Assembly (NCBI RefSeq): GCF_014274465.1
Contig: NZ_CP060394.1
Location: 4,960,001-5,024,000, forward strand
Direction: 5' to 3'
DNA length: 64,000 nt
DNA from: Alloacidobacterium dinghuense
Lineage (GTDB): Bacteria; Acidobacteriota; Terriglobia; Terriglobales; Acidobacteriaceae
A model generated the notes under the pieces. It searched no databases and was not told the origin of the DNA. It saw nothing but the letters and a program-made list of their open reading frames with translations. How positions within the stretch are numbered: the stretch's first letter is position 1; each line of letters starts with the position of its first letter. Position numbers and translations under genes: made by a program. Positions 36,689 to 45,470 of this stretch are shown piece after piece.

Positions 36689-37417
36689 TCAACCACCGAG
36701 GTTGAAGACCACGTTGACCTGCGTCTCCACCTCTACCGGATCGCCATTGAGCAGGTAGGGCTTATAACGCCAGGATCTCACTGCGTCCATGGCCGCCTGC
36801 TGGAGCATGGGAGGGCCACTGACTACGTGAAGATTTTCGATTGTGCCTGCCTTGGAAATCGTTGCCTGCAAGATAACGGTTCCCTGGATGCGGGCTGCTT
36901 TTGCGATGGCCGGGTACTGCGGCATCGTTTTTACGAGCAGGTTGCCCTGCATCACGCCCGACGACACTGCAATCTTCTTTGGCGCGGCAGCCTTCACAAC
37001 CGGAGCCGGACCATTGCCGATGCCGCCAAGGACGCCGCCGAGCACGCCGCCAGCAGCGCCTCCGCCCATGCCTTCCATACCGGCAACGCCGGCGGCGCTG
37101 GGCGCGGCTTCTTCCTTGACCATCTTGATTTCTTTGGGAATCTTCGTCGGCGCTGTCAGCTGGTTGTTCAACATCTCAGAAACAACTTTGACATGCACAG
37201 GCGCTTGTGGCGGGGGTGGTGGCGGCGGCGGCGGCGGTGGCGGTGGAGCAACCAGCAGGGTTGCCATCGCCGCTTTGGGCAGCGCCTCCGGATAAATCAA
37301 CGGGACCAGGATCATCGCTGCGAGAATCGAACCGTTCAGGACGAAACCGATAATGGTGAAGTACTTGCTTTTGGTCCTAATCCTACCGCCAGACTCCATT
37401 AAGGCATCTTCAAACAT
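36689..37417 (-). CDS. tonB: TonB energy-transducing protein
   Basis: 242 residues: a single N-terminal helix (about 21-42), a run of 14 consecutive prolines (about 58-71) spanning the periplasm in place of the usual Glu-Pro/Lys-Pro repeats, a glycine-rich linker (about 115-140), and a C-terminal TonB domain (about 158-242) with YPAIAKAARIQGTVILQATI and AMDAVRSWRYKPYLLNGDPV. It contacts the TonB boxes of outer-membrane receptors such as the one at 28.2-30.9 kb. First gene of its cluster. Confidence 0.93.
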   Translation of the reverse strand: MFEDALMESGGRIRTKSKYFTIIGFVLNGSILAAMILVPLIYPEALPKAAMATLLVAPPPPPPPPPPPPPQAPVHVKVVSEMLNNQLTAPTKIPKEIKMVKEEAAPSAAGVAGMEGMGGGAAGGVLGGVLGGIGNGPAPVVKAAAPKKIAVSSGVMQGNLLVKTMPQYPAIAKAARIQGTVILQATISKAGTIENLHVVSGPPMLQQAAMDAVRSWRYKPYLLNGDPVEVETQVNVVFNLGG

Positions 37418-37522
37418 AGCCTACCTCTTCCAAGCAGAACTTGTTACCACCTATTGACACCAAGAGGGTGTTCTTTTGTTCCCGGTTGCCCGGCTTTTTT
37501 GGAGCGGGTAAGAAAAACATGG

Positions 37523-37558
37523 AAAAAAGCCGAGTGAAAAAGCTATATCACACTCGGC
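37523..37558 (-). terminator. Intrinsic terminator of the yajC-secD-secF operon
   Basis: On the minus strand GCCGAGTG (37558-37551), 14-base loop, CACTCGGC (37536-37529), then six T. It begins 15 bases after the secF stop and separates the sec operon from tonB downstream. Confidence 0.85.
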
Positions 37559-37573
37559 CCATCTCTGGAAACG

Positions 37574-38782
37574 CTACACCCGGGCTTTTTTGGCCGCGGG
37601 CAATACCGCCGCCCTGCCGCGTCCCTGCCGCCATTCCTGGTACGCAACCAGCATGGGCGCAGCAACGGCAATCGATGAGTACGTGCCAATCAAAATACCA
37701 ATCACAAGCGCAAACGAAAACCCATGCAGCACTTCACCGCCGAACACGTAAAGGGAAAGCACGGTCAGGAACGTCAGGCCTGAGGTCAGGACCGTCCGGC
37801 TCAACGTCTGGTTGATGCTGCGATTCACGATATCGGCCAGCGGTTCGCGCCGCGTCAGCCGCAGGTTTTCGCGGATGCGGTCGAAGACGACAATCGTGTC
37901 GTTCATCGAGTAACCGACCAGCGTCAGGATCGCCGCGATGACTGTGAGCGAGATTTCTTTATTCGTCAGGCTGAAGGCGCCAACCGTGATCAGCGTGTCA
38001 TGGAAGACCGCAACTACCGCGGCCACGCCATAGATCAGCTCGAAGCGGAACCAGAGGTACACCAGCATTCCAGCCAGTGAATACAGGGTCGCGAGCAACG
38101 CCTGCTTCTTCAGCTGCGCGCCCACCTGGGGCCCGACAATTTCGACATTACGAACAGCAAAGCCGGAAAGGTAGGCATCCTGCTTGAACTCGTTCAACAC
38201 TGCGGGAGTGGTCACGCTCGACAGATTGTCGATCGAATCAATCAAACCGCTGCGCGTATTGCGGTACCCAACGATGGCTTCCGCTTGCTGGTTGTAATGC
38301 TGCTGCGCGGCATCCGTTGTTCCCAGATGCTCGGGATCCTTCTCCGCCAGCCAGCCTGCCAGCGTGCCCTGTCCAACGTTGTCGAGGTCGAGCTTGCCCT
38401 GATTCGCTGCGCCACCGCGTGCGTAGTTAGCCTCAAGCGTCTGCAGGATCGTCGCGCGACCCTGATCGAGAGAGGCCTCGTTCGCACTCTGCGCCAGCGA
38501 GATAATGACCTCGTTGGTCGTCGCCTGACCGCCGCCGGTAATGGTCTGGATGCGAACATCTTTGATTCCAGCCTTGTCTGCCGCCGCGCGAATATGGTCC
38601 ACATTCGGCTGCTGGTCAAACCTCACACGTACGACCGTGCCGCCGCGAAAGTCAACGTCCTGCGGCAGCCCATGCCAGAAAAGCAGCGAGAGTATGCCCG
38701 CCACACTGAAGATCAGTGAAAAGCCGAGGAAGTACCACTTCTTCCCCAGCCAATCGATTTTTACGTCACGAAACAGTTCCAC
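37574..38782 (-). CDS. secF: Protein translocase subunit SecF
   Basis: 402 residues; inner-membrane partner of SecD that uses the proton gradient to pull exported proteins out of SecYEG. Helix 1 is near 18-36, then DVDFRGGTVVRVRF (about 41-54), a SecF hallmark. The helices of the C-terminal half include YSMNDTIVVFDRIREN (about 291-306). The periplasmic loop (about 70-200) is longer than in E. coli SecF (323 residues), with an extra Gln/Ala-rich part. It follows secD after 48 bases. Confidence 0.95.
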   Translation of the reverse strand: MELFRDVKIDWLGKKWYFLGFSLIFSVAGILSLLFWHGLPQDVDFRGGTVVRVRFDQQPNVDHIRAAADKAGIKDVRIQTITGGGQATTNEVIISLAQSANEASLDQGRATILQTLEANYARGGAANQGKLDLDNVGQGTLAGWLAEKDPEHLGTTDAAQQHYNQQAEAIVGYRNTRSGLIDSIDNLSSVTTPAVLNEFKQDAYLSGFAVRNVEIVGPQVGAQLKKQALLATLYSLAGMLVYLWFRFELIYGVAAVVAVFHDTLITVGAFSLTNKEISLTVIAAILTLVGYSMNDTIVVFDRIRENLRLTRREPLADIVNRSINQTLSRTVLTSGLTFLTVLSLYVFGGEVLHGFSFALVIGILIGTYSSIAVAAPMLVAYQEWRQGRGRAAVLPAAKKARV

Positions 38783-38830
38783 GGAATTCCGCCTGCTCCT
38801 AAATTTCTTTCCTACCAGAGGCAGGAGTCG

Positions 38831-40447
38831 TTAAATCGACAACGCCTCGCCGCGCTGCTTCTTGTTCAAATGCGAGTCAAAGATCACGCGCGACACAAAT
38901 ACTGCCGTAAACAGGTTCGCCAGCAAACCAAACGTCAGCGTCACCGCGAAACCGCGTACCGGTCCCGTTCCGAAGATAAACAGGATCGCCGCCGACACAA
39001 TCGTTGTCACGTGCGTATCGATGATGGTTGTCCAGGCATGCCCAAAGCCCTGATCGACCGCTGCCGCGGGGGACTTGCCTGCGCGCAGCTCTTCACGGAT
39101 GCGCTCAAAGATCAGCACGTTTGAGTCGACGCCCATACCGATCGTCAAAATCACGCCGGCAATCCCGGGCAGCGTCAGCACCGAGCCGGTAAAGCCCATG
39201 AATCCGAGCAGAATCACCAGGTTCAAGAAAAGAGCCAGATCGGCATTGATACCCGCGCCGCGGTAGTAGATGAGCATAAAGATCATCACCGCCAACATGC
39301 CCACAATCGAAGCCAGCACGCCCTGGCGAATCGAATCCGCGCCAAGCGACGGCCCGACCGTGCTCTCCTGCAGGTAATGAATCGAAGCAGGCAGAGCGCC
39401 GGTCCGCAGAAGCATCGAGAGATCCTTCGCCTGCTGCTCCTGGATGCCGCCACCGGAGATTGTTCCCTGATCGCGAATCTGGTCGTGGATCGTCGCCACT
39501 TCCTGAATTTTGTTATCGAGCACGATGCAAAGAGACTTTCCCTTGTTCGCGCCGGTGAACTCCGCAAAGTGATTGCCTGCCGCCGTCGTCAGGTAGAAGA
39601 CCACTTCCGGCTCATTCGTGTTCTGGTTGCGGCTCGCCTGTGCATCGCGAATGTCTGTGCCAGCAACTTCAGCCGCGCGCTTGATCTGGTAGACCTGATT
39701 GCCGCTTCCCTGCGCAGATGCCCCCGGAGCAGTGTGCAAGAGAAGCGAATCATAGGGAACCGTTCCGCCCAGAGCCTGGAGCGCCGCCTGATCATCCGGC
39801 CACGGTCCACCCTGAACCTCGTGAATCTCAAGACGCGCCGTCGACTGAATCACGTCCTTCACGCGCCCGGGATCGTCCACGCCCGGCAACTCGACCAGGA
39901 TCTGATCGCTGCCCAGGTTGTATTCCTGAATCACCGGCTCGCTTACACCCAGCGAGTCCACGCGCTGCCGGATCACCTCGATGGAGTGCTCCATGGTGTT
40001 CTTCTTGAGATCCGCAACCGCGCTCGGCTTCATCGTCAGCGTGAAGGTATTGTTCGCGCCCGATGAGATGTCGTACTGGTTGCCATAGCGCTGGTTCAGC
40101 ACGCTACGGATATCGCCTGCGCGGTCAGCCGGAGCGCCGGAAATCAGAATCGTTTCCGGATGTGCCGTATCTGGTATCACGGAGCCAACCGTGATGCCGT
40201 TCTGCTGCAATTCGGTCTGGATATGCGCGGCGTCATTGGTGGTCGTGAAACTGACAGCCTCGTCCACCATCACCTGCAAAATCAGGTGCGTCCCGCCCTT
40301 GAGGTCCAGCCCGAGATTAATGCGCTTCAGCAACGCGTCTTTCAGCGCCGTTCCGCTCACACCTTTGGGAATGCCAAAGATGCCGAAGACGAAGACGATC
40401 AGCACCGCGAAAATCAGAATAGTTTTTTGAGTGAGGTTCTTACGCAT
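38831..40447 (-). CDS. secD: Protein translocase subunit SecD
   Basis: 538 residues with helix 1 at about 8-26, the SecD signature LGLDLKGGTHLILQV (about 46-60), periplasmic P1 domains (about 65-340) and five C-terminal helices containing GMGVDSNVLIFERIREELRAG (split around 452-472). Partner of SecF. It follows yajC by 24 bases. Confidence 0.96.
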   Translation of the reverse strand: MRKNLTQKTILIFAVLIVFVFGIFGIPKGVSGTALKDALLKRINLGLDLKGGTHLILQVMVDEAVSFTTTNDAAHIQTELQQNGITVGSVIPDTAHPETILISGAPADRAGDIRSVLNQRYGNQYDISSGANNTFTLTMKPSAVADLKKNTMEHSIEVIRQRVDSLGVSEPVIQEYNLGSDQILVELPGVDDPGRVKDVIQSTARLEIHEVQGGPWPDDQAALQALGGTVPYDSLLLHTAPGASAQGSGNQVYQIKRAAEVAGTDIRDAQASRNQNTNEPEVVFYLTTAAGNHFAEFTGANKGKSLCIVLDNKIQEVATIHDQIRDQGTISGGGIQEQQAKDLSMLLRTGALPASIHYLQESTVGPSLGADSIRQGVLASIVGMLAVMIFMLIYYRGAGINADLALFLNLVILLGFMGFTGSVLTLPGIAGVILTIGMGVDSNVLIFERIREELRAGKSPAAAVDQGFGHAWTTIIDTHVTTIVSAAILFIFGTGPVRGFAVTLTFGLLANLFTAVFVSRVIFDSHLNKKQRGEALSI

Positions 40448-40471
40448 GGGAATTCAAATCGTGAGCGGGCG

Positions 40472-40780
40472 CTACTTTCCGACCTCTTCAGTCGTCACGG
40501 AAGCGATGGCGCTCTTCACCACTTCCAGCTTGATGTTGTCCGGGGGGACACGCAACTGAATCGCATCCTCTTTCAGCGAGAGAATCGTCCCGCGGATGCC
40601 GCCCGTCGTCGTGACCTTGTCGCCGGGCTTCAGCTCATTGAGCATCTGCTGCCACTTCTTCTGCTTGTTCTGGTTCGGTCGAATCAGCAGCAGATAAAAA
40701 ACCGCAATAATGACCACGAAGGGCAGAAAAGAGACCAGGCCTGGAGGAAGTGCGCCCGCTAGAAGCAGTGTTGCGTTCAA
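40472..40780 (-). CDS. yajC: Preprotein translocase subunit YajC
   Basis: 102 residues from TTG 40780, which has AAGGA 8 bases upstream; the open frame reaches further but without a ribosome site. One helix (about 18-36) followed by LIRPNQNKQKKWQQML, the YajC motif, and the small domain LKPGDKVTTTGGIRGTI. Stabilises SecDF at the translocon. First gene of yajC-secD-secF. Confidence 0.93.
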   Translation of the reverse strand: MNATLLLAGALPPGLVSFLPFVVIIAVFYLLLIRPNQNKQKKWQQMLNELKPGDKVTTTGGIRGTILSLKEDAIQLRVPPDNIKLEVVKSAIASVTTEEVGK

Positions 40781-40960
40781 CTTGCAATCCTTTTCCCTGC
40801 CTAGGCTTCGCGCCTCGCGCAAGGTACAAATAATAGTTTGTATCCGCGGAAGGGATTTGGACAGCGCCAACGCCTTTTAAGGCGGCTGCTATTTCCTTCA
40901 GGAACACAGTCCCCGTGTCCCGTTCAGCCTGGGGCGCACAACGATATTTCAGGCGCGTAA

Positions 40961-41524
40961 ATGCAGGCCACAGATGCCGGGAAGGGTCCTAGCTTCCTAG
41001 CTTTTCAGCAGGGAGCGGCTTATGTCAAGGCTTGGAAGCGTACACAGCAACCTGGCCTACCGTTCATTCTTGAGGTAGATCATTCTATAAATCTCCCGAT
41101 CACGACAAACATTCGGGTATTATCCGGTTCTGTGGGGGCATACGCTCAAGACGAAATTGACGACCTGATCTCGCGTCGCAAGACCTTTTCTGAGGCACCC
41201 CGAAGAGAACTCAAGATTGAGGGAGCTCACGCCCGCAATGACGCTAAATTGGTCGCAGAGAATGTGAGCGGCGAATTCCGAATGTTTATGAGGCGCAGCG
41301 AGGATTTTCCGGAGAATTTCTCAATCGGACTCGTATATCAGCCCACGGACGGTAGTGGGGAGATTACGTTGCTGAGATGCAACGGTAAGCATGGTGAGTA
41401 TAGGGGCACTTTTGACCCCGACCATCCGCACTATGATTTTCATATTCACAAAGCCGATGCAGCAATTATGGCAACGGGGTGCAGACCAGAGAAGAACGCC
41501 GCAAAGACCTTAGAATACGCGTAA
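40961..41524 (+). CDS. Uncharacterised protein, first gene of the DUF1828 pair; probably ends at a premature TAA
   Basis: 187 residues; family not named with certainty. Seen: no signal peptide or membrane helix; a basic helical middle (DEIDDLISRRKTFSEAPRR, about 67-85) and then a compact C-terminal domain (about 100-175) with FRMFMRRSEDFPENFSIGLV, ITLLRCNGKHGEYRG and HPHYDFHIHKADAA. The His-rich HxHYDFHIH could bind metal or be catalytic. Directly after the TAA the same frame continues with 32 coding-like codons, so the gene was probably longer. It reads more A/T-rich than its neighbours. The start codon is uncertain: no good ribosome site precedes it, and the first 30 residues look atypical. 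Confidence 0.6.
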   Translation: MQATDAGKGPSFLAFQQGAAYVKAWKRTQQPGLPFILEVDHSINLPITTNIRVLSGSVGAYAQDEIDDLISRRKTFSEAPRRELKIEGAHARNDAKLVAENVSGEFRMFMRRSEDFPENFSIGLVYQPTDGSGEITLLRCNGKHGEYRGTFDPDHPHYDFHIHKADAAIMATGCRPEKNAAKTLEYA

Positions 41525-41623
41525 TACGAGGAGGCGCTTCAATATTTCATTAAAATCATTAACTTGGACCCGGAAGAGGCAGGCAAACATTTTCCCTTTA
41601 TACAAGCGAAGTTGCCGTTTTGA
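41525..41623 (+). pseudogene. In-frame continuation of the preceding gene beyond its TAA
   Basis: The 32 codons after the TAA read YEEALQYFIKIINLDPEEAG followed by KHFPFIQAKLPF and a TGA. This amphipathic, protein-like sequence is in the same frame as the upstream gene and ends 12 bases before the next gene, exactly where a natural end would be expected. A single-base nonsense change is the simplest reading; readthrough or a sequencing error are alternatives. Confidence 0.6.
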
Positions 41624-41635
41624 GCAAGGAGTTCG

Positions 41636-42412
41636 ATGGACGCTTTAGAGACACTTAAATCGGAATTTAATGACCATGTTTCATTTCGAACGAAACGGCC
41701 GGGGATCGTTCAGGTCCTCGCTCCCTTATTTCACGAAGACGGCGACATGATAGATGTCTTCATCGATTTGCCGAGTTCTCCTAACTCCGAAATTCGGATC
41801 ACCGATCATGGACTTACGCTCATGCGGTTGTCCTATGTGTATGACATAGACACGCCAACAAAGCGCAAAATTTTTAACCGCATCTTGTCAGAAAACGGTG
41901 TCAAGGAGGAACACGGGCGACTCTTTATTGAGAGCTCTCCAGAATACATTTACCCTGCGTTTATGCAATTTGCGCAAACAGTCGCAAAAGTCAGCAATAT
42001 GCAGCTATTCAAGCGCGAAGTGGTGCAGAATCTTTTCTATGAGATGCTCGGCGATTTCGTTACCAGTACTCTCTATCGTTACCATCCACAGAAGGACTGC
42101 GTGCCAGATCCAAAAAGAGAGGAGCTTCAGGTGGACTGGAACTTTTCACTCAAGCCCCGCCCTATTTTCCTTTATGGGGTGAAGGATAGCGCCAAATCTA
42201 GGTTCGCCGCACTCGCGTGTCGCGAATTTCAGATCGTGAAACTCCCCTTCCGGAGCGTGATTGTCCACGAGGACTTTGAGAATGGTTTGAGCAAAAGAGA
42301 TCAAGCACTAATCACCAATGCTGTAGATAAGCAATTCACTACGCTTGCCGATTTTCAGCAGAATGCTGAGGCTTATTTTGAACGCGAAGCTGAGGGGCAG
42401 ATCGTCCAGTAA
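41636..42412 (+). CDS. DUF1828/DUF1829-type protein
   Basis: 258 residues, ATG preceded by AAGGAG (41626-41631). The N-terminal part (about 10-100) matches the look of DUF1828: MIDVFIDLPSSPNSEIRITD then HGLTLMRLSY, then RKIFNRILSENGVKEEHGRL. The C-terminal part (about 130-245) fits DUF1829, with KPRPIFLYGVKDSAKSRFAA. No signal or membrane helix, so cytosolic. The family is uncharacterised and scattered in genomes, often beside a second small unknown gene, as here. A toxin-antitoxin or anti-phage role is inference only. Confidence 0.75.
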   Translation: MDALETLKSEFNDHVSFRTKRPGIVQVLAPLFHEDGDMIDVFIDLPSSPNSEIRITDHGLTLMRLSYVYDIDTPTKRKIFNRILSENGVKEEHGRLFIESSPEYIYPAFMQFAQTVAKVSNMQLFKREVVQNLFYEMLGDFVTSTLYRYHPQKDCVPDPKREELQVDWNFSLKPRPIFLYGVKDSAKSRFAALACREFQIVKLPFRSVIVHEDFENGLSKRDQALITNAVDKQFTTLADFQQNAEAYFEREAEGQIVQ

Positions 42413-42515
42413 TTCAACCCAGGAAAACCTGCGAGGGAGGGCCGCCTATTCAGCGATTTAGGAGTTTTCTTTACCTCTGGACTACCACGCTTTATCCAAT
42501 GCTATCCTTCCGCGC

Positions 42516-43022
42516 ATGACTGAATTCCCCGTAAATCCTCAGCGCCACGACCCCTACAAGAATTTCAAATTCCGCGTGAAGTGGGACGGCAAGTATGTCG
42601 CGGCCGTCTCCAAGTTCAGCGGCCTCAAGCGCACCACCGAAGTCGTGGAGCACCGCGAAGGTGGCGACCCCAGCACCAGCCGGAAGTCGCCAGGACTGAC
42701 TCAGTTCGCGCCTATCGTGCTCGAACGTGGGTTGACCCAGGATCACGCCTTCGAGGAATGGGCCAACCTGGTGTGGAAGCTGGGCGCAGGGCTGGGCTCC
42801 GAAGTCGCCTTGAAGGAGTTCCGCAAGGATATCGTCATCGAACTCTACAACGAAGCCGGCCAACTCGTGTACGCCTTCAAGGTCTTCCGTTGCTGGCCAT
42901 CGGAATACCAGGCGCTGCCGGACCTCGATGCCGACGCCAACGCCATCGCCATAGAGCATCTGAAGCTGGAGAACGAAGGCTGGGAGCGCGACTCGTCAGT
43001 TACAGAGCCAGTCGAACCATGA
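42516..43022 (+). CDS. Orphan contractile-tail tube protein (T4 gp19/Hcp-like)
   Basis: 168 residues that fit the gp19 'phage tail region' family: DPYKNFKFRVKWDGKYVAAV (about 12-31), the core SGLKRTTEVVEHREGG (about 35-50), PGLTQFAPIVLERGLTQD (about 58-75), DIVIELYNEAGQLVYAFKVF (about 108-127) and CWPSEYQALPDLDADANAIA then IEHLKLENEGW. Such proteins stack as hexamers to form the inner tube of phage tails and contractile injection systems. No sheath, baseplate, spike or ATPase gene lies nearby. Its stop overlaps by ATGA a possible start of the next gene. Confidence 0.85.
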   Translation: MTEFPVNPQRHDPYKNFKFRVKWDGKYVAAVSKFSGLKRTTEVVEHREGGDPSTSRKSPGLTQFAPIVLERGLTQDHAFEEWANLVWKLGAGLGSEVALKEFRKDIVIELYNEAGQLVYAFKVFRCWPSEYQALPDLDADANAIAIEHLKLENEGWERDSSVTEPVEP

Positions 43023-43048
43023 CAAATCGAACATCTCCGCCATTTTCC

Positions 43049-45319
43049 ATGAAGAGAATCGCCTGTTTCATCGCCCTGATCTCCATAACCGCCGTCGCTT
43101 CCGCCCAACTCTCACCGCAGTTCACAACAACCCTCGACGGCATGATGAACAAGAACGAATTCGCCTCGGCTCACTTCGGACCCGCACGCTGGCTGCATGA
43201 CGGGGCCGAATACACGACCGTCGAGCCATCTAAGGATGTTCCCAAGTCGGATGCCAATCCGAGCGGCGGCGATGACATCGTCCAGTATGAGACGGCCACC
43301 GGCAAACGGTCCGTCCTCGTCTCGGCCAAGAAACTGATTCCCACATCAGCCGGCAAACCCCTCAGCATCGACGACTACACCTGGTCGAATGACAACCGCC
43401 TGCTGCTCATCTACACAAATTCCCAAAGAGTCTGGAGACAGAACACTCGGGGCGACTACTGGGTCCTCGATCTCGCCAGCGGCAAATTGAAGCAGCTGGG
43501 CGGCGGTGGTCCCGAATCCTCCATGATGTTCGCGAAATTCTCACCTGACTCCCGCAGCGTCGCCTTTGTGCGTGCCAACAACATCTATGTCCAGGACCTG
43601 GCAACCGATGCCGTCCACGCCCTTACCACAGATGGCTCGACAACCCTAATCAACGGAACCTCGGACTGGGTGAATGAAGAAGAGCTCGAAATTCGTGACG
43701 GTTTCCGCTGGAGTCCCGACAGCCAGTCCATCGCATTCTGGCAATTCGACACCACGCACGTCGGCGAATACACGCTGATCAATGACACCAAGGAGCGCTA
43801 CCCGGTAACCACGAAATATCTCTACCCGCAGCCCGGAACTACCAACTCCGCCGTTCGCGCCGGCGTGGTTTCCGTCGAGGGCGGTCCTGCGCGCTGGATG
43901 CAACTCCCCGGCGACGCGCGCGAGCACTACATCGCGCGCATCGACTGGGCCAACTCCGATGAATTGATCATCGAATACCTGAACCGTCTCCAGAACACCA
44001 ATCAGGTCTTTCTGGCGAACGCAAAGACCGGCGAGGCGCGTGTTTTCTTCACCGACGAAGACAAAGCCTGGGTCGATGTTGTCGATTCTTTTGATTGGAT
44101 TGGAAAGGACAAAGGCCTCATCTGGCTCAGCGAGCGCGATGGCTGGAGGCACGCTTATGTTTTTTCTCGTGCAACCGGGCAGCCCCAACTCATCACCAAT
44201 TTCACCGGCGACGTCATCTCTGAAAACACAGTCGACGACAAGAACGGCTGGCTCTACTTCGCTGCCTCCCCGGATAACGCCACCCAGTCTTACCTCTATC
44301 GTTCGCGCCTCGACGGCAGTGGAACACCCGAGCGAATCACTCCTTCGTCTCAGCCCGGATCGCACTTCTATGACCTCTCGCCCGATGGCCAGTGGGCTTT
44401 CCACCGCTACTCCACCTTCAATCACCCCTGGGTCACCGATCTTGTGCATCTGCCCGACCACAAAGTCGTTCGCGTGCTTCAGGCAAATGAGGATCTGACG
44501 CGCAAAGTGCAGGATCTCGTTTCCTCGCCGACAGAATTCTTCAAGGTTCCTGTCTCCGGTGGCGTGACACTCGATGGCTGGATGATTCGTCCACCCAACT
44601 TCGACCCCACAAAGAAATATCCAGTGCTGATCCAGGTCTATGGAGAACCCGCAAGCACAACGGTACGAGATTTATGGATGGGCCAAACGCGCCTCTACCA
44701 CTCGTTGATTGCACGCGAAGGGTACATCGTTGTCAGCTTCGACAATCAGGGAACTCCCGCTCCCAAAGGCAGGGAATGGCGCAAGGTCGTATACGGCAGC
44801 GTCGGCGTGCTTTCGGCAGCGCAGCAGTCTGATGCCATCCGGGAGCTTGGCAAGGAACACAGCTATATCGACATGTCGCGCCTCGCTGTCTGGGGTTGGA
44901 GCGGCGGGGGATCGAACACCCTCAATCTCATGTTTCGCTCGCCCGGACTCTTCAAGGCAGGCATCGCCGTCGCTCCTGTCGCCGACGAAAGTCGCTACGA
45001 CACCATCTATCAGGAGCGCTACATGGGCCTGCCGCAGCAGAACGTGAAGGGCTACCACGACGGCTCGCCCATCAACTTCGCCGAAGGACTCACCGGGCAT
45101 TTGCTCGTCATTCACGGTTCAGGCGATGACAACGTGCACTTTCAGGGAACAGAGTTGCTGATCAACCGTCTCGTCGAGCTCGGCAAGCCCTTCGATTTCA
45201 TGGACTACCCCAATCGCACCCACGGCATTTATGAAGGCAAGGGAACCTCATTCCACGTCTACAGTCTAATTGCCCGTTACCTCGCCGAGCATGTCCCGCC
45301 CGGCGGTGTCCCGCAGTAG
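43049..45319 (+). CDS. Secreted dipeptidyl-peptidase IV-like S9 serine peptidase
   Basis: 756 residues from ATG 43049, chosen for the signal peptide MKRIACFIALISITAVASA. An ATG at 43019 overlapping the tail-tube stop would add ten residues. N-terminal beta-propeller (about 40-490) with EEELEIRDGFRWSPDS, holding the Glu pair that binds the substrate N-terminus in DPP4. C-terminal alpha/beta hydrolase: nucleophile GWSGGGSN (usually GWSYGG), Asp in HGSGDDNVHF, and His in NRTHGIYEG. Expected to cut X-Pro/X-Ala dipeptides in the periplasm. The open frame upstream of 43019 is the other-frame reading of the tube gene. Confidence 0.92.
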   Translation: MKRIACFIALISITAVASAQLSPQFTTTLDGMMNKNEFASAHFGPARWLHDGAEYTTVEPSKDVPKSDANPSGGDDIVQYETATGKRSVLVSAKKLIPTSAGKPLSIDDYTWSNDNRLLLIYTNSQRVWRQNTRGDYWVLDLASGKLKQLGGGGPESSMMFAKFSPDSRSVAFVRANNIYVQDLATDAVHALTTDGSTTLINGTSDWVNEEELEIRDGFRWSPDSQSIAFWQFDTTHVGEYTLINDTKERYPVTTKYLYPQPGTTNSAVRAGVVSVEGGPARWMQLPGDAREHYIARIDWANSDELIIEYLNRLQNTNQVFLANAKTGEARVFFTDEDKAWVDVVDSFDWIGKDKGLIWLSERDGWRHAYVFSRATGQPQLITNFTGDVISENTVDDKNGWLYFAASPDNATQSYLYRSRLDGSGTPERITPSSQPGSHFYDLSPDGQWAFHRYSTFNHPWVTDLVHLPDHKVVRVLQANEDLTRKVQDLVSSPTEFFKVPVSGGVTLDGWMIRPPNFDPTKKYPVLIQVYGEPASTTVRDLWMGQTRLYHSLIAREGYIVVSFDNQGTPAPKGREWRKVVYGSVGVLSAAQQSDAIRELGKEHSYIDMSRLAVWGWSGGGSNTLNLMFRSPGLFKAGIAVAPVADESRYDTIYQERYMGLPQQNVKGYHDGSPINFAEGLTGHLLVIHGSGDDNVHFQGTELLINRLVELGKPFDFMDYPNRTHGIYEGKGTSFHVYSLIARYLAEHVPPGGVPQ

Positions 45320-45470
45320 GACACAAATTTCAGGGCCATCGCGGCCACGCACATGCCGACCCTGCGTCTATTCACGAGGTCTGTCCGTCTTCTATCTCCA
45401 AGTGAGCAAAAGCGCTCCGGCTTGCCGTTTTGATTCTCCGTACAGTTGAGGTAAGCGGAGCGCGGCTCAC

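Noticed and set aside
37205-37250. GGCGG-rich tract as a possible non-coding repeat element
   Set aside because: It is the coding sequence for the proline run of TonB, in frame and within an intact gene.
42581-43018. The first 146 codons of the long open frame that leads into the S9 peptidase
   Set aside because: They read the tail-tube gene in another frame (Arg-rich, no fold). The peptidase has its own signal peptide at 43049.
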